From positions 1 to 39,568 of IMG/VR virus record IMGVR_UViG_3300043446_001093: a DNA stretch of 39,568 nucleotides; one strand, 5' to 3'. The notes beneath the pieces were generated by a model. That model worked only from the letters and a program-made list of their open reading frames with translations, was not told the DNA's origin and did not search any database. Of the stretch, positions 25,822 through 31,512 are shown one piece after another. A program made the translations under genes and the position numbers. The DNA comes from a virus. Every line of letters begins with the position of its first letter. Within the stretch, counting starts at the first letter, position 1.

Positions 25822-26082
25822 CTACTTCATCGAACTGTCTTTGTTCCTCGGGAATGAACGGTTCTTGTGAGGGGACTCCAGCCGTATCCCGTCCTTGTTG
25901 CTGCCACCCTTGGACAGGGCTTTCACATGGGCAACGTCCTTGCCCTTGCGGGCTGACGGGCCTTTCGTTGCATCTATCTTGCGGCGGGCGCGTTGGCGCT
26001 CCATCCGATCCTCGTGTTCGCCCCGCTTGAGTTGCATTTGGTACTCATGCTTATAGGGACGCTTGGAAGGAGGGTATGACAT
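25822..26082 (-). CDS. Small HNH-like protein with a degenerate motif
   Basis: 86 very basic residues. The end reads GKDVAHVKALSKGGSNKDGIRLESPHKNRSFPRN. This aligns with the HNH pattern 'DvdHkxPLskGGsNxxxNLrlxxxxxNrsf': H52, N62 and H72/N74 are in place, but the Asp before the first His is Ala. It lacks the CxxC pairs of classical HNH nucleases. Phages often encode such short HNH-like proteins in replication modules. Catalytic activity is uncertain; a structural DNA-binding role is equally possible. It lies between the Cas4/RecB-like nuclease and the SNF2 helicase. Confidence 0.65.
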   Translation of the reverse strand: MSYPPSKRPYKHEYQMQLKRGEHEDRMERQRARRKIDATKGPSARKGKDVAHVKALSKGGSNKDGIRLESPHKNRSFPRNKDSSMK

Positions 26083-26084
26083 AA

Positions 26085-26735
26085 CTACTCCTTATGATGT
26101 TCACAGGTGGTGACCGGGCACCACTTGCATAGGGGGGTTGGGTTGGCAGGCCAGACGTTGTTGTCGGTCGCCGTTCTCAGTCGCAGCAAGTCCCACGCAA
26201 ACACGTTCCACATCGACGTGAGGTGATCTCGCGTGTACGTTTCCTCAATGAAACTGTTATGGGCCACGAACAGCAGCCCGCCTTTGACTTTTTGAACTTC
26301 CGGGAAATGCTCAAACACCATCAGCGCCATCAGCTTTAGCTGCTTGGTGTCCGGGTACTTCGCGCTTCCCGTTTTGTAGTCAATCACAAACGCACTGTCG
26401 CCATCCACGATCAGCAAGTCTGCTATCCCACGCACCCAGTACTCCGGGGCATCGAACGCGCACGGTTCTTTCGCTTCGGTCAGTGCCATCTTGTGTTCAG
26501 GGTAACGCGTGCCGGGTATCTCCAGCAGCGCGTCCAGCATGGGCTGATACTTCTTATAGAACGTAGGCAGTGGCGTGCCATCCCGCGTGTAGTCCTCCAG
26601 CGCCTTGTGTACCTCCGTGCCATACAGCATTTGCTGCGTGACAGCCTTGGTGAACTTCCGTAGAACCTTGACCTCGTTGTACTGGCGAGGGCAGTTCACG
26701 AAGTCCTTCAAGCCACTGAAAGACCACTTAATCAT
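26085..26735 (-). CDS. Cas4/RecB-like PD-(D/E)XK nuclease with four-Cys Fe-S cluster
   Basis: 216 residues. MIKWSFSGLKDFVNCPRQY provides the first Cys (C15). YGTEVHKALEDY (38-49) has the motif I His. RGIADLLIVDGDSAFVIDYKTGS (102-124) gives D106, D119 and K121 of the nuclease core, and KQLKLMALM (131-139) supplies the Gln of the QxxxY-like motif. C203, C206 and C211 in PLCKWCPVTTCEHH complete the four-Cys set that encloses a 4Fe-4S cluster in Cas4 and AddB proteins. It probably resects DNA ends in phage recombination or replication. No Cas1 or Cas2 is present, so a CRISPR role is not suggested. Its ATG overlaps the polymerase stop. Confidence 0.85.
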   Translation of the reverse strand: MIKWSFSGLKDFVNCPRQYNEVKVLRKFTKAVTQQMLYGTEVHKALEDYTRDGTPLPTFYKKYQPMLDALLEIPGTRYPEHKMALTEAKEPCAFDAPEYWVRGIADLLIVDGDSAFVIDYKTGSAKYPDTKQLKLMALMVFEHFPEVQKVKGGLLFVAHNSFIEETYTRDHLTSMWNVFAWDLLRLRTATDNNVWPANPTPLCKWCPVTTCEHHKE

Positions 26736-29425
26736 TTACAGTTTCCGTATGAAGTACCTTGCTTGGCTTCGCACGCAATCGGCAAGCCTTGCGCCCACAT
26801 AGGGGTAGTGGACATACACAAGGTTATATACTCCACCGCATTAGTCAAGTCTTCTTTAGGCACCACGCACATCGCGGCGTCATGCACAGTCAGCACCACA
26901 CGATACTCACGGTTTATCCACAGCATTTGCTGCCCAACGATGATCCTCGCCAGAGCCTGCACGATGTTCTCGACCATCGCCCCGCCCCAGATGCTGACCG
27001 GGCCTTTGCGGCTGTCGTAGATAACCCGCTCGCCATCTCGTCTGAGGTTCTTGTACCGGATATGTAGACCGTTAGGTAACCTAACGCCATTGGCACTGAC
27101 CGTCACGATGCCATGCAAGCCCAGCTTCAACAGCTTGGTCGAGCCACTCATCATGTAGTTAAGTGCTTGGTCACACTCACGCCAGAGGGCGGTGATATAA
27201 GAGTTGGCAGATCGATAAACATCAACCATACGTTTACTTTCTTCTTCTGAAACTATTGCTCCCGGTGGGGTAGTCTTCAGCGTGTGCTTTAACTTCTTTG
27301 CCCCAGTACCGTAGCCAAGACCAAGAACGCAGTTGTGTACGATGATCGGCCCTCGGTCAGTCAGAACCGTAAACCTGTTGCGCGAGCCGCTGTTCAAGAT
27401 GTCGTATACGGGCTTCAAGGTCTGCAATTTTTCTTTTATTAGCGGTGTTTTGTGCGGGGGAAACAAACCGGATATTTCCGGGTTCGTAGTTCCCATTAAC
27501 ATCAATGCGATCAATCTGGAACGCCGGGTTATTCCATCCTCCAAGAGTTTGAACATACCGTAGAAATTCAAACCGATCTGCTCTCCACGGCTCATAAACT
27601 GTAATGCCGCGCCGCCCGTAGTGTTTATAATTGACGTTGTTGGGGTTATGGCAGCGGGAAATCGCTGCGGATAATCGGTTAAGTAGTCTAGAGCGGTGCT
27701 GATCGTCTGACAGAACTTCTTTATATTTCCACCATCGCTTATCGCCCGCCTTTCGTTTCGCGCACTCATTGCATGAGGTTGATCTTCCTGCTCTGAGATT
27801 GTGCCCAGCGTAGGAGTACTCACTCCCGCAACGCCTGCATCGACAGACAGCCTGCCATCCCCAACTGCGTCCTGTTCGTTTAGATGAGTGCCGCTGATAG
27901 CCGATAACGATGAGATCGCCAAATTCAGTGCCGATTGGAATGCGGTACCGTGGGTTTGGACAAACTGCGCGATCTCCCAATTTGTAGGAGCCGTCAGAAT
28001 TTCGTGGTCGGGGGTCAGTTCCAGCCCATGCAGATTGATAATCGGCTTCACTCCCATAAATGAGACGCCGCAATGACTCACCCATTCAACACCATCCCAA
28101 AGCTGATCACTTGTCGTGACGTTTATTATTCTGACCCACCCTCTCCTAGTCAATACCTGAGTATCGTCACTTAAACAAGTCTTTCCTACGAATCTTTCAG
28201 TAGGATTGGCTTTAGTGATCGGTCTACCGTAAATCTTGGCGGCAAACTCAGAATAAACGTCTTGGCCTTCAGCGAATTGTTTAACTACGTCATCCTGCCC
28301 TGCCCACCACGCCAGCACCCGCGCTTCGATCTGTGAGGAGTCACAGTCAACGATCACGTGCCCCGACGGAGCCATGATGGAGTTCTTGAGCGCCTTCTTT
28401 TTCTTGTCCCGGCTAGGCAAGTTCTGGAAATTAACTGAGTCCATACCAGCCCAGCGTCCGGTATGCGCCCCGTAGTACTTGAGCGGGATCGGCAGCTTGC
28501 CTTTGTTCCGCGCCCCGATACCAATAAACCGCTCGACGCGGGCCTCCTCCAGCGTGGACTTGGTGCCCAGACGCACGGCGCACAGTTGCTGAATCGTAGG
28601 GTCTTCGTGTTCTTGCAGCGCCATGAACCCCTCGTCGTTCTTGGCGAGCGCGTAGGTCTCCGTGCCCGTGGCCGGCCTTATCTTCATGGGAACTTCTACG
28701 CCACGCTCGCGCAGGATGGCAGCGAACTGGGGGTTACTACATAGTCTCTTGCGAACTGACTCCTCGTCCTCGCAGCCCAACTCCCGCATCAAGCCGCCCA
28801 GCAGTTCCTGCTTTTCACTGCGTACTTCTTCAAGCCGCTCGACCAGCAGCGCATCGTCTACGTGAAGCGTAGGACACGTAAACATCCTGATGGTCATGTC
28901 GATCAGGCCAAGCTCAGAGTCAGGGAAACCGTATGACAAGATATTGAACAACGCAAACGTAAGCTCTACGTCGTTCTTGCAGTACTCACCGTAGCGAGCG
29001 AGTTCTTCTGGAGTGAAGTCCTCCAGTCGTTTACCCAGCGCGTTGACCACCTCCGTGCCTTTTGCGCCAAGCTCATACCTCGACACCAGTGCTGCCAGCG
29101 AGCCGCCTGCATCAACCCCGTGGATCGCCCGCGCCATACATAGCGTGTCGTAGTAAAACGCCGGTACAACGCCAAAGCGCCACGCCAGTATCGCACCGTC
29201 GAACAAAGTGTTATGACACAACACACACGCGGTGTCCCAGTCGATCTGCGCCAGACGTGCAGCGATAGCGTCGTGCCCTGCCACCCATTCCGTAGGCCCC
29301 GCATCTATCTTGATACCCACGCCGATCTCGTGGAACTCAGGGTTGTTGATGTACTCCTCTGTTGTGAGGTTGGTCAGGCCCATGCCCTGCCGGTAAAAAG
29401 TCTCAAAGTCCAATGTCACAAACAT
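26732..29425 (-). CDS. Family A DNA polymerase with 3'-5' exonuclease domain, interrupted by an intein
   Basis: 897 residues in the precursor, 615 after removal of the intein (residues 417-698). Exonuclease motifs are: I VTLDFETF (3-10), II HNTLFDGA (71-78) and III YGEYCKNDVE (145-154). Polymerase motif A is VDCDSSQIEAR (359-369). Motif B, 'ERFVGKT / CVLGLGYGTGAKKL', is split by the intein between T416 and C699. Motif C is VLTVHDAAMCVV, with Ala where E. coli Pol I has Glu after HD, a variant common in phage enzymes. It replicates the phage genome with the primase-helicase and ssDNA-binding protein. Splicing is needed because the intein breaks the catalytic O-helix. The stop overlaps the nuclease start. 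Confidence 0.93.
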   Translation of the reverse strand: MFVTLDFETFYRQGMGLTNLTTEEYINNPEFHEIGVGIKIDAGPTEWVAGHDAIAARLAQIDWDTACVLCHNTLFDGAILAWRFGVVPAFYYDTLCMARAIHGVDAGGSLAALVSRYELGAKGTEVVNALGKRLEDFTPEELARYGEYCKNDVELTFALFNILSYGFPDSELGLIDMTIRMFTCPTLHVDDALLVERLEEVRSEKQELLGGLMRELGCEDEESVRKRLCSNPQFAAILRERGVEVPMKIRPATGTETYALAKNDEGFMALQEHEDPTIQQLCAVRLGTKSTLEEARVERFIGIGARNKGKLPIPLKYYGAHTGRWAGMDSVNFQNLPSRDKKKKALKNSIMAPSGHVIVDCDSSQIEARVLAWWAGQDDVVKQFAEGQDVYSEFAAKIYGRPITKANPTERFVGKTCLSDDTQVLTRRGWVRIINVTTSDQLWDGVEWVSHCGVSFMGVKPIINLHGLELTPDHEILTAPTNWEIAQFVQTHGTAFQSALNLAISSLSAISGTHLNEQDAVGDGRLSVDAGVAGVSTPTLGTISEQEDQPHAMSARNERRAISDGGNIKKFCQTISTALDYLTDYPQRFPAAITPTTSIINTTGGAALQFMSRGEQIGLNFYGMFKLLEDGITRRSRLIALMLMGTTNPEISGLFPPHKTPLIKEKLQTLKPVYDILNSGSRNRFTVLTDRGPIIVHNCVLGLGYGTGAKKLKHTLKTTPPGAIVSEEESKRMVDVYRSANSYITALWRECDQALNYMMSGSTKLLKLGLHGIVTVSANGVRLPNGLHIRYKNLRRDGERVIYDSRKGPVSIWGGAMVENIVQALARIIVGQQMLWINREYRVVLTVHDAAMCVVPKEDLTNAVEYITLCMSTTPMWAQGLPIACEAKQGTSYGNCK
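27070..27086. repeat. GTTAGG palindrome, copy 3 (inside the polymerase gene)
   Basis: CGTTAGG-TAA-CCTAACG, a perfect 17-base dyad in the polymerase C-terminal extein. It has the same arm sequence and 3-base centre as the leader copy at 36875-36897. Confidence 0.75.
27332..28177 (-). other. Intein (282 residues) in polymerase motif B
   Basis: This is polymerase precursor residues 417-698. Block A is CLSDDTQVLTRRGWVRI with Cys1. The WDGVEWVSHCGV and PIINLHGLE strands lead into block B, LTPDHEILTA, with the TxxH-type Thr/His. Block F/G is NRFTVLTDRGPIIVHN, followed by Cys+1 of the extein (CVLGLGYG). All residues needed for standard class 1 splicing are present: Cys1, the block B His, the terminal His-Asn and Cys+1. 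The stretch between about residue 500 and 660 resembles neither a LAGLIDADG nor an HNH domain in this frame. It is the out-of-frame translation of the nested HNH gene. A plain mini-intein needs only about 130-150 residues, so the middle is extra. Confidence 0.93.
27357..28085 (-). CDS. HNH homing endonuclease nested out of frame in the intein
   Basis: 242 codons from ATG 28085, on the same strand as the polymerase but in another frame, wholly inside the intein DNA. Residues 51-112 form an N-terminal domain IGTEFGDLIVIG ... AVCRCRRCGSEYSYAGHNLRAGRSTSCNECAKRK with Cys pairs (C81/C83/C86 and C105/C108), as in HNH homing proteins. Residues 140-218 carry the HNH core: AISRCHNPNN, YKHYGRRGITVYEPW, IDRIDVNGNYEPGNIRFV and NTANKR. 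A coiled-coil tail (IADLEARIRHLEQRLAQQV) overlaps the DNA leading into intein block F. No good ribosome-binding site precedes 28085, so the true start may be internal or depend on coupling. It would cut intein-free polymerase genes to spread the element. Confidence 0.8.
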   Translation of the reverse strand: MGESLRRLIYGSEADYQSAWAGTDPRPRNSDGSYKLGDRAVCPNPRYRIPIGTEFGDLIVIGYQRHSSKRTGRSWGWQAVCRCRRCGSEYSYAGHNLRAGRSTSCNECAKRKAGDKRWWKYKEVLSDDQHRSRLLNRLSAAISRCHNPNNVNYKHYGRRGITVYEPWRADRFEFLRYVQTLGGWNNPAFQIDRIDVNGNYEPGNIRFVSPAQNTANKRKIADLEARIRHLEQRLAQQVYGSD

Positions 29426-29428
29426 CGT

Positions 29429-29674
29429 TTACTCCTTCTTAACTGCGTCTTTCACTTTATGAACTAACCAATTCACACGTCCTAGAATGTCTAGGCTGCG
29501 CCACGCACCTTCAAACAAATCATCGTGCAGTAGTTCTTTAATCAACCGTCTCGTGTCCGCTCGCATAGGCGAGGGAAAGTAATGGTTGCACCACGGGCAC
29601 TTGACTGTTCTGTGTAACGATTTCGTAGAGTACTTGCGACTAAAGAATGAGAAGTTGCACTTGGGACAGATCAT
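29429..29674 (-). CDS. Small zinc-ribbon protein
   Basis: 81 residues. MICPKCNFSFFSRKYSTKSLHRTVKCPWCNHYF gives two CxxC pairs 23 residues apart (C3/C6 and C26/C29), a zinc ribbon. The rest is a charged helical domain (DTRRLIKELLHDDLFEGAWRSLDILGRVNWLVHKVKDAVKKE). The stop is a few bases before the polymerase start, and the ATG overlaps the stop of a 33-residue membrane-type gene. A nucleic-acid-binding or polymerase-accessory role is plausible by position; no family is recognised. Confidence 0.7.
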   Translation of the reverse strand: MICPKCNFSFFSRKYSTKSLHRTVKCPWCNHYFPSPMRADTRRLIKELLHDDLFEGAWRSLDILGRVNWLVHKVKDAVKKE

Positions 29675-29772
29675 TCGATCACCACTGCTGGGGTTTCAAA
29701 CTCGGGAACGTAGGCTGTCCACAGCCATATCATCAGGGCCGGGACGGCGAGGTCGTACCAGCTATCGATCAT
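29671..29772 (-). CDS. 33-residue hydrophobic microprotein
   Basis: MIDSWYDLAVPALMIWLWTAY followed by VPEFETPAVVIE: one hydrophobic helix rich in Trp and an acidic tail. The start (29772) overlaps the stop of the upstream zinc-finger gene by ATGA, and its stop overlaps the next start by ATGA. Perfect coupling on both sides in an otherwise gap-free operon is the main support that it is real. It is probably a tiny inner-membrane protein of unknown role. Confidence 0.6.
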   Translation of the reverse strand: MIDSWYDLAVPALMIWLWTAYVPEFETPAVVIE

Positions 29773-29936
29773 TTGAACCCCATCTTTTTTTCGTAGCACG
29801 GCTTGCACTTGATCCGGGGCCGTGTCTGATGGAGGTTGTTGATGTTCCTGATCCGCGAACAGTACGGACAGATCACCGTACCCGTGGCTTTCAGGAACCC
29901 ATCGGATGCTTCTTTACTCAGCTTGCTGTTACTCAT
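29769..29936 (-). CDS. Small zinc-finger protein
   Basis: 55 residues from ATG 29936, chosen because it makes the ATGAGTAA overlap with the preceding gene; the frame stays open further upstream. GTVICPYCSRIRNINNLHQTRPRIKCKPCYEKKMGFK has CxxC and CxxC 19 residues apart, a treble-clef or zinc-ribbon-like fold with a basic C-terminus. The same ATGAGTAA junction also occurs at 24195-24202. It probably binds nucleic acid; specific function unknown. Confidence 0.65.
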   Translation of the reverse strand: MSNSKLSKEASDGFLKATGTVICPYCSRIRNINNLHQTRPRIKCKPCYEKKMGFK

Positions 29937-30126
29937 CGTCGCCTCCCAGTAACTCGTCCAGCGCACAGCGCGTGTCCTCACACTCACCAAAGTATTTCCT
30001 GATGATAAGCGAGGCACGATGCCGTTCAGCTTGGACGATGCCTTCCAACTCCGTCTGATAGAACTTCACTTGATCCTCCAGCGACTGTACTTCTTGTTCA
30101 AGTCTTCCATAGGACTTCACGCGCAT
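29929..30126 (-). CDS. Small coiled-coil protein
   Basis: 65 residues from ATG 30126, with AGAAG about 8 bases upstream. A GTG at 30144 would extend it into the preceding gene. YGRLEQEVQSLEDQVKFYQTELEGIVQAERHRASLIIRKYF has heptad Leu/Val spacing and should form a parallel coiled coil. The tail GECEDTRCALDELLGGDDE is acidic. No enzymatic or metal motif is clear. It may act as a small adaptor or regulator in the early operon. Confidence 0.6.
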   Translation of the reverse strand: MRVKSYGRLEQEVQSLEDQVKFYQTELEGIVQAERHRASLIIRKYFGECEDTRCALDELLGGDDE

Positions 30127-30127
30127 A

Positions 30128-30301
30128 TTAAAAACTTCTTTCACTGTTGCCTGCTCCCAAGCCAGTAGGAATTTCTTTGATGGTGTTGCCCTTCGCCAGA
30201 TACTCAGCTATCTGACGGGTGATCTCATCTTGGATACGTCGTTTCTGTTCTTTCGTAGTTTCAGGCGGGGTCGCCTTGTGCGGTTCAATGTTGATGGTCA
30301 T
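30128..30301 (-). CDS. Small hypothetical protein
   Basis: 57 residues from ATG 30301; the longer in-frame reading runs into the membrane-protein gene upstream. It has a Pro/Thr-rich start (INIEPHKATPPETTKEQK) and a helix (RRIQDEITRQIAEYLAKGN) leading to TIKEIPTGLGAG. The 'yLakGntIkeiPtG' ending resembles small phage proteins with a helix-turn-like end that may bind nucleic acid. No named family is assigned. It is one of a run of short coupled genes. Confidence 0.55.
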   Translation of the reverse strand: MTINIEPHKATPPETTKEQKRRIQDEITRQIAEYLAKGNTIKEIPTGLGAGNSERSF

Positions 30302-30302
30302 G

Positions 30303-30506
30303 TCACAGTCCCAGTAGATAGATGCCAACGGCAAACGCAGTGAATGCAAGGAAGCACACAGCCGCAGACTCTTGGCCGATTCGGTCTGCATCTTCTTTCC
30401 ATTCTGAGCTAGCCCAGTACTGTCCGGTCGCGTGCTCAGCCTCGTCCAGCGTCCTGTAGAACTCCTTCTTCCAATGCTTCAATTCATCTTGTTCATACTT
30501 GTTCAT
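30303..30506 (-). CDS. Small C-terminally anchored membrane protein
   Basis: 67 residues from ATG 30506. A charged helix (NKYEQDELKHWKKEFYRTLDEAEHATGQYWASSEWKEDADRIGQE) precedes one C-terminal TM segment (SAAVCFLAFTAFAVGIYLLGL), so the bulk should face the cytoplasm. The start overlaps the preceding gene by four bases. Small tail-anchored proteins of this sort in phage early regions can alter host membrane processes, but no specific function can be inferred. Confidence 0.6.
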   Translation of the reverse strand: MNKYEQDELKHWKKEFYRTLDEAEHATGQYWASSEWKEDADRIGQESAAVCFLAFTAFAVGIYLLGL

Positions 30507-30670
30507 GGCTTGCTCCCGAAACACTCGTACTGATGGGTTGTACCGTTGATGTCCACGTAATGCTCACCGCATCCCGACGCCCAGCCCACAAGGGTGGCTC
30601 CGAAGAGCGCACCCAAGAGGCCGAAGAGAACCAGAGCGGCTACGTCACTCCTCGTCAACTTCGTCTTCAT
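30503..30670 (-). CDS. Small single-TM protein with periplasmic Cys pair
   Basis: 55 residues from the second of two adjacent ATGs (30670), which is 6 bases from a strong AAGGAG. A basic N-terminus (KTKLTRSD) precedes a TM helix (VAALVLFGLLGALFGATLVGW), then ASGCGEHYVDINGTTHQYECFGSKP. The ASGC after the TM is only a weak lipobox because position -3 is Ala. The two Cys (31 and 50) could form a disulfide outside the membrane. It begins inside the upstream acidic gene, in a different frame. Confidence 0.55.
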   Translation of the reverse strand: MKTKLTRSDVAALVLFGLLGALFGATLVGWASGCGEHYVDINGTTHQYECFGSKP

Positions 30671-30821
30671 CATCGTCTCCTTCCAACTCAGCCAACTCTT
30701 CGTCACTTAATTCTGCGTCACATACTGAACGACCAAACATCCGCATGAACATATCGTCCACGGTATCGCGCATACTGATAAGCAGCGCCTCCATCTCCGG
30801 GTCGTCTTTTTTGATGCTCAT
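30645..30821 (-). CDS. Short acidic protein (58 residues)
   Basis: It starts at ATG 30821 with GAGGAGG seven bases upstream and overlaps the stop of the DUF3310 gene by ATGA. It reads SIKKDDPEMEALLISMRDTVDDMFMRMFGRSVCDAELSDEELAELEGDDDEDEVDEE. A Met-rich amphipathic helix is followed by an extremely acidic tail (13 Asp/Glu among the last 16 residues). The good ribosome-binding site and coupling make it credible. DNA-mimic or inhibitor proteins can have such tails, but that is speculation. The downstream TM gene starts inside it in another frame. Confidence 0.65.
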   Translation of the reverse strand: MSIKKDDPEMEALLISMRDTVDDMFMRMFGRSVCDAELSDEELAELEGDDDEDEVDEE

Positions 30822-31219
30822 TGTTGTGCCTCCTCAATTGCACGGTTGAGATACCACTGCGCCTTCTTCAAGTCTTCAAGGTAGTTGCCCTTGTGTTGCG
30901 AGCGAGAGACGTACTTGATGACGTTGCCCAGCAAGTACGAAAAGTTCTTTGCCCGAATGAAGTCGATCACCTCAATGCCGCCCACCATGTAGTGCGACGG
31001 GTGATTCACGGGGTCGGGTTGTACAGGTTCCTGTACAGGTTCAAGCGCAATCGTGTAAATATCGACCGGCCCCTGCTCAGCCGCCGCTTCCTTCGCCACA
31101 CGATACCGCACCTGATACACGGCGGCTGGCGTAACCTTTAGCTTCTTCACGATGTCTTTAACGCTGTCACCTGCTTTGATCAACTTAGTGATCTGTGCGG
31201 TTTTACTTTGCTTCTTCAT
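30818..31219 (-). CDS. DUF3310 protein with N-terminal helix-turn-helix
   Basis: 133 residues. Residues about 5-45 (SKTAQITKLIKAGDSVKDIVKKLKVTPAAVYQVRYRVAK) look like a helix-turn-helix of the resolvase/sigma type. Residues 72-130 (NHPSHYMVGGIEVIDFI ... YLLGNVIKYVSRSQHKGNYLEDLKKAQWYLNRAIE) match the DUF3310 pattern, the family that includes T7 gp1.7-like nucleotide kinases. The role may be nucleotide metabolism or regulation. The combination of both parts in one chain occurs in some phages. The start lies 17 bases inside the VRR-NUC gene. Confidence 0.85.
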   Translation of the reverse strand: MKKQSKTAQITKLIKAGDSVKDIVKKLKVTPAAVYQVRYRVAKEAAAEQGPVDIYTIALEPVQEPVQPDPVNHPSHYMVGGIEVIDFIRAKNFSYLLGNVIKYVSRSQHKGNYLEDLKKAQWYLNRAIEEAQQ

Positions 31220-31505
31220 AGTTGATACCTTTTAAAAGTGTTTCCAAAAGACTGATGTTGTCTTCGTTGATGACAATCGCTGTCCCGCCCGCTAGTTCAA
31301 TACGTTTCATATTGTTTAGCTGAAGCGCGGTGGGCGTGTTCCCGTTTGCTTTGCACTCTATGCCAATGAACCTCCCGTGATAACAACAGATAAAATCAGG
31401 AACCCCGGAAGCGCCGTAGCCACCCGTCACCGGCATGGTGTAATACGCGCTGTACTTCTCAAGTATCAACCGCACCTTCTGTTTGACTTTCGCTTCCGGG
31501 GTCAT
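31203..31505 (-). CDS. VRR-NUC / PD-(D/E)XK nuclease (Holliday-junction-resolvase-like)
   Basis: 100 residues from ATG 31505. A longer in-frame reading has a non-protein-like N-terminus inside the upstream gene. Motifs are: a helical N-terminus with E4 (MTPEAKVKQKVRLILEK); GYGASGVPDFICCYHGRFIGIECKANG with D36, E48 and K50; and TALQLNNMKRIELAGG with the trailing Gln. This is the compact VRR-NUC fold used in phage structure-specific nucleases. It may resolve branched replication or recombination intermediates made by the SNF2 helicase and Cas4-like nuclease. Confidence 0.88.
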   Translation of the reverse strand: MTPEAKVKQKVRLILEKYSAYYTMPVTGGYGASGVPDFICCYHGRFIGIECKANGNTPTALQLNNMKRIELAGGTAIVINEDNISLLETLLKGINYEEAK

Positions 31506-31512
31506 GTGTACC

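Noticed and set aside
26085-26735. CRISPR-associated Cas4
   Set aside because: The fold matches, but there is no Cas1, Cas2 or array, and the gene is coupled to the DNA polymerase.
27332-28177. Self-splicing group I intron in the polymerase gene
   Set aside because: The polymerase frame is open throughout, and protein-splicing blocks A, B, F and G are present with Cys1, His-Asn and Cys+1.
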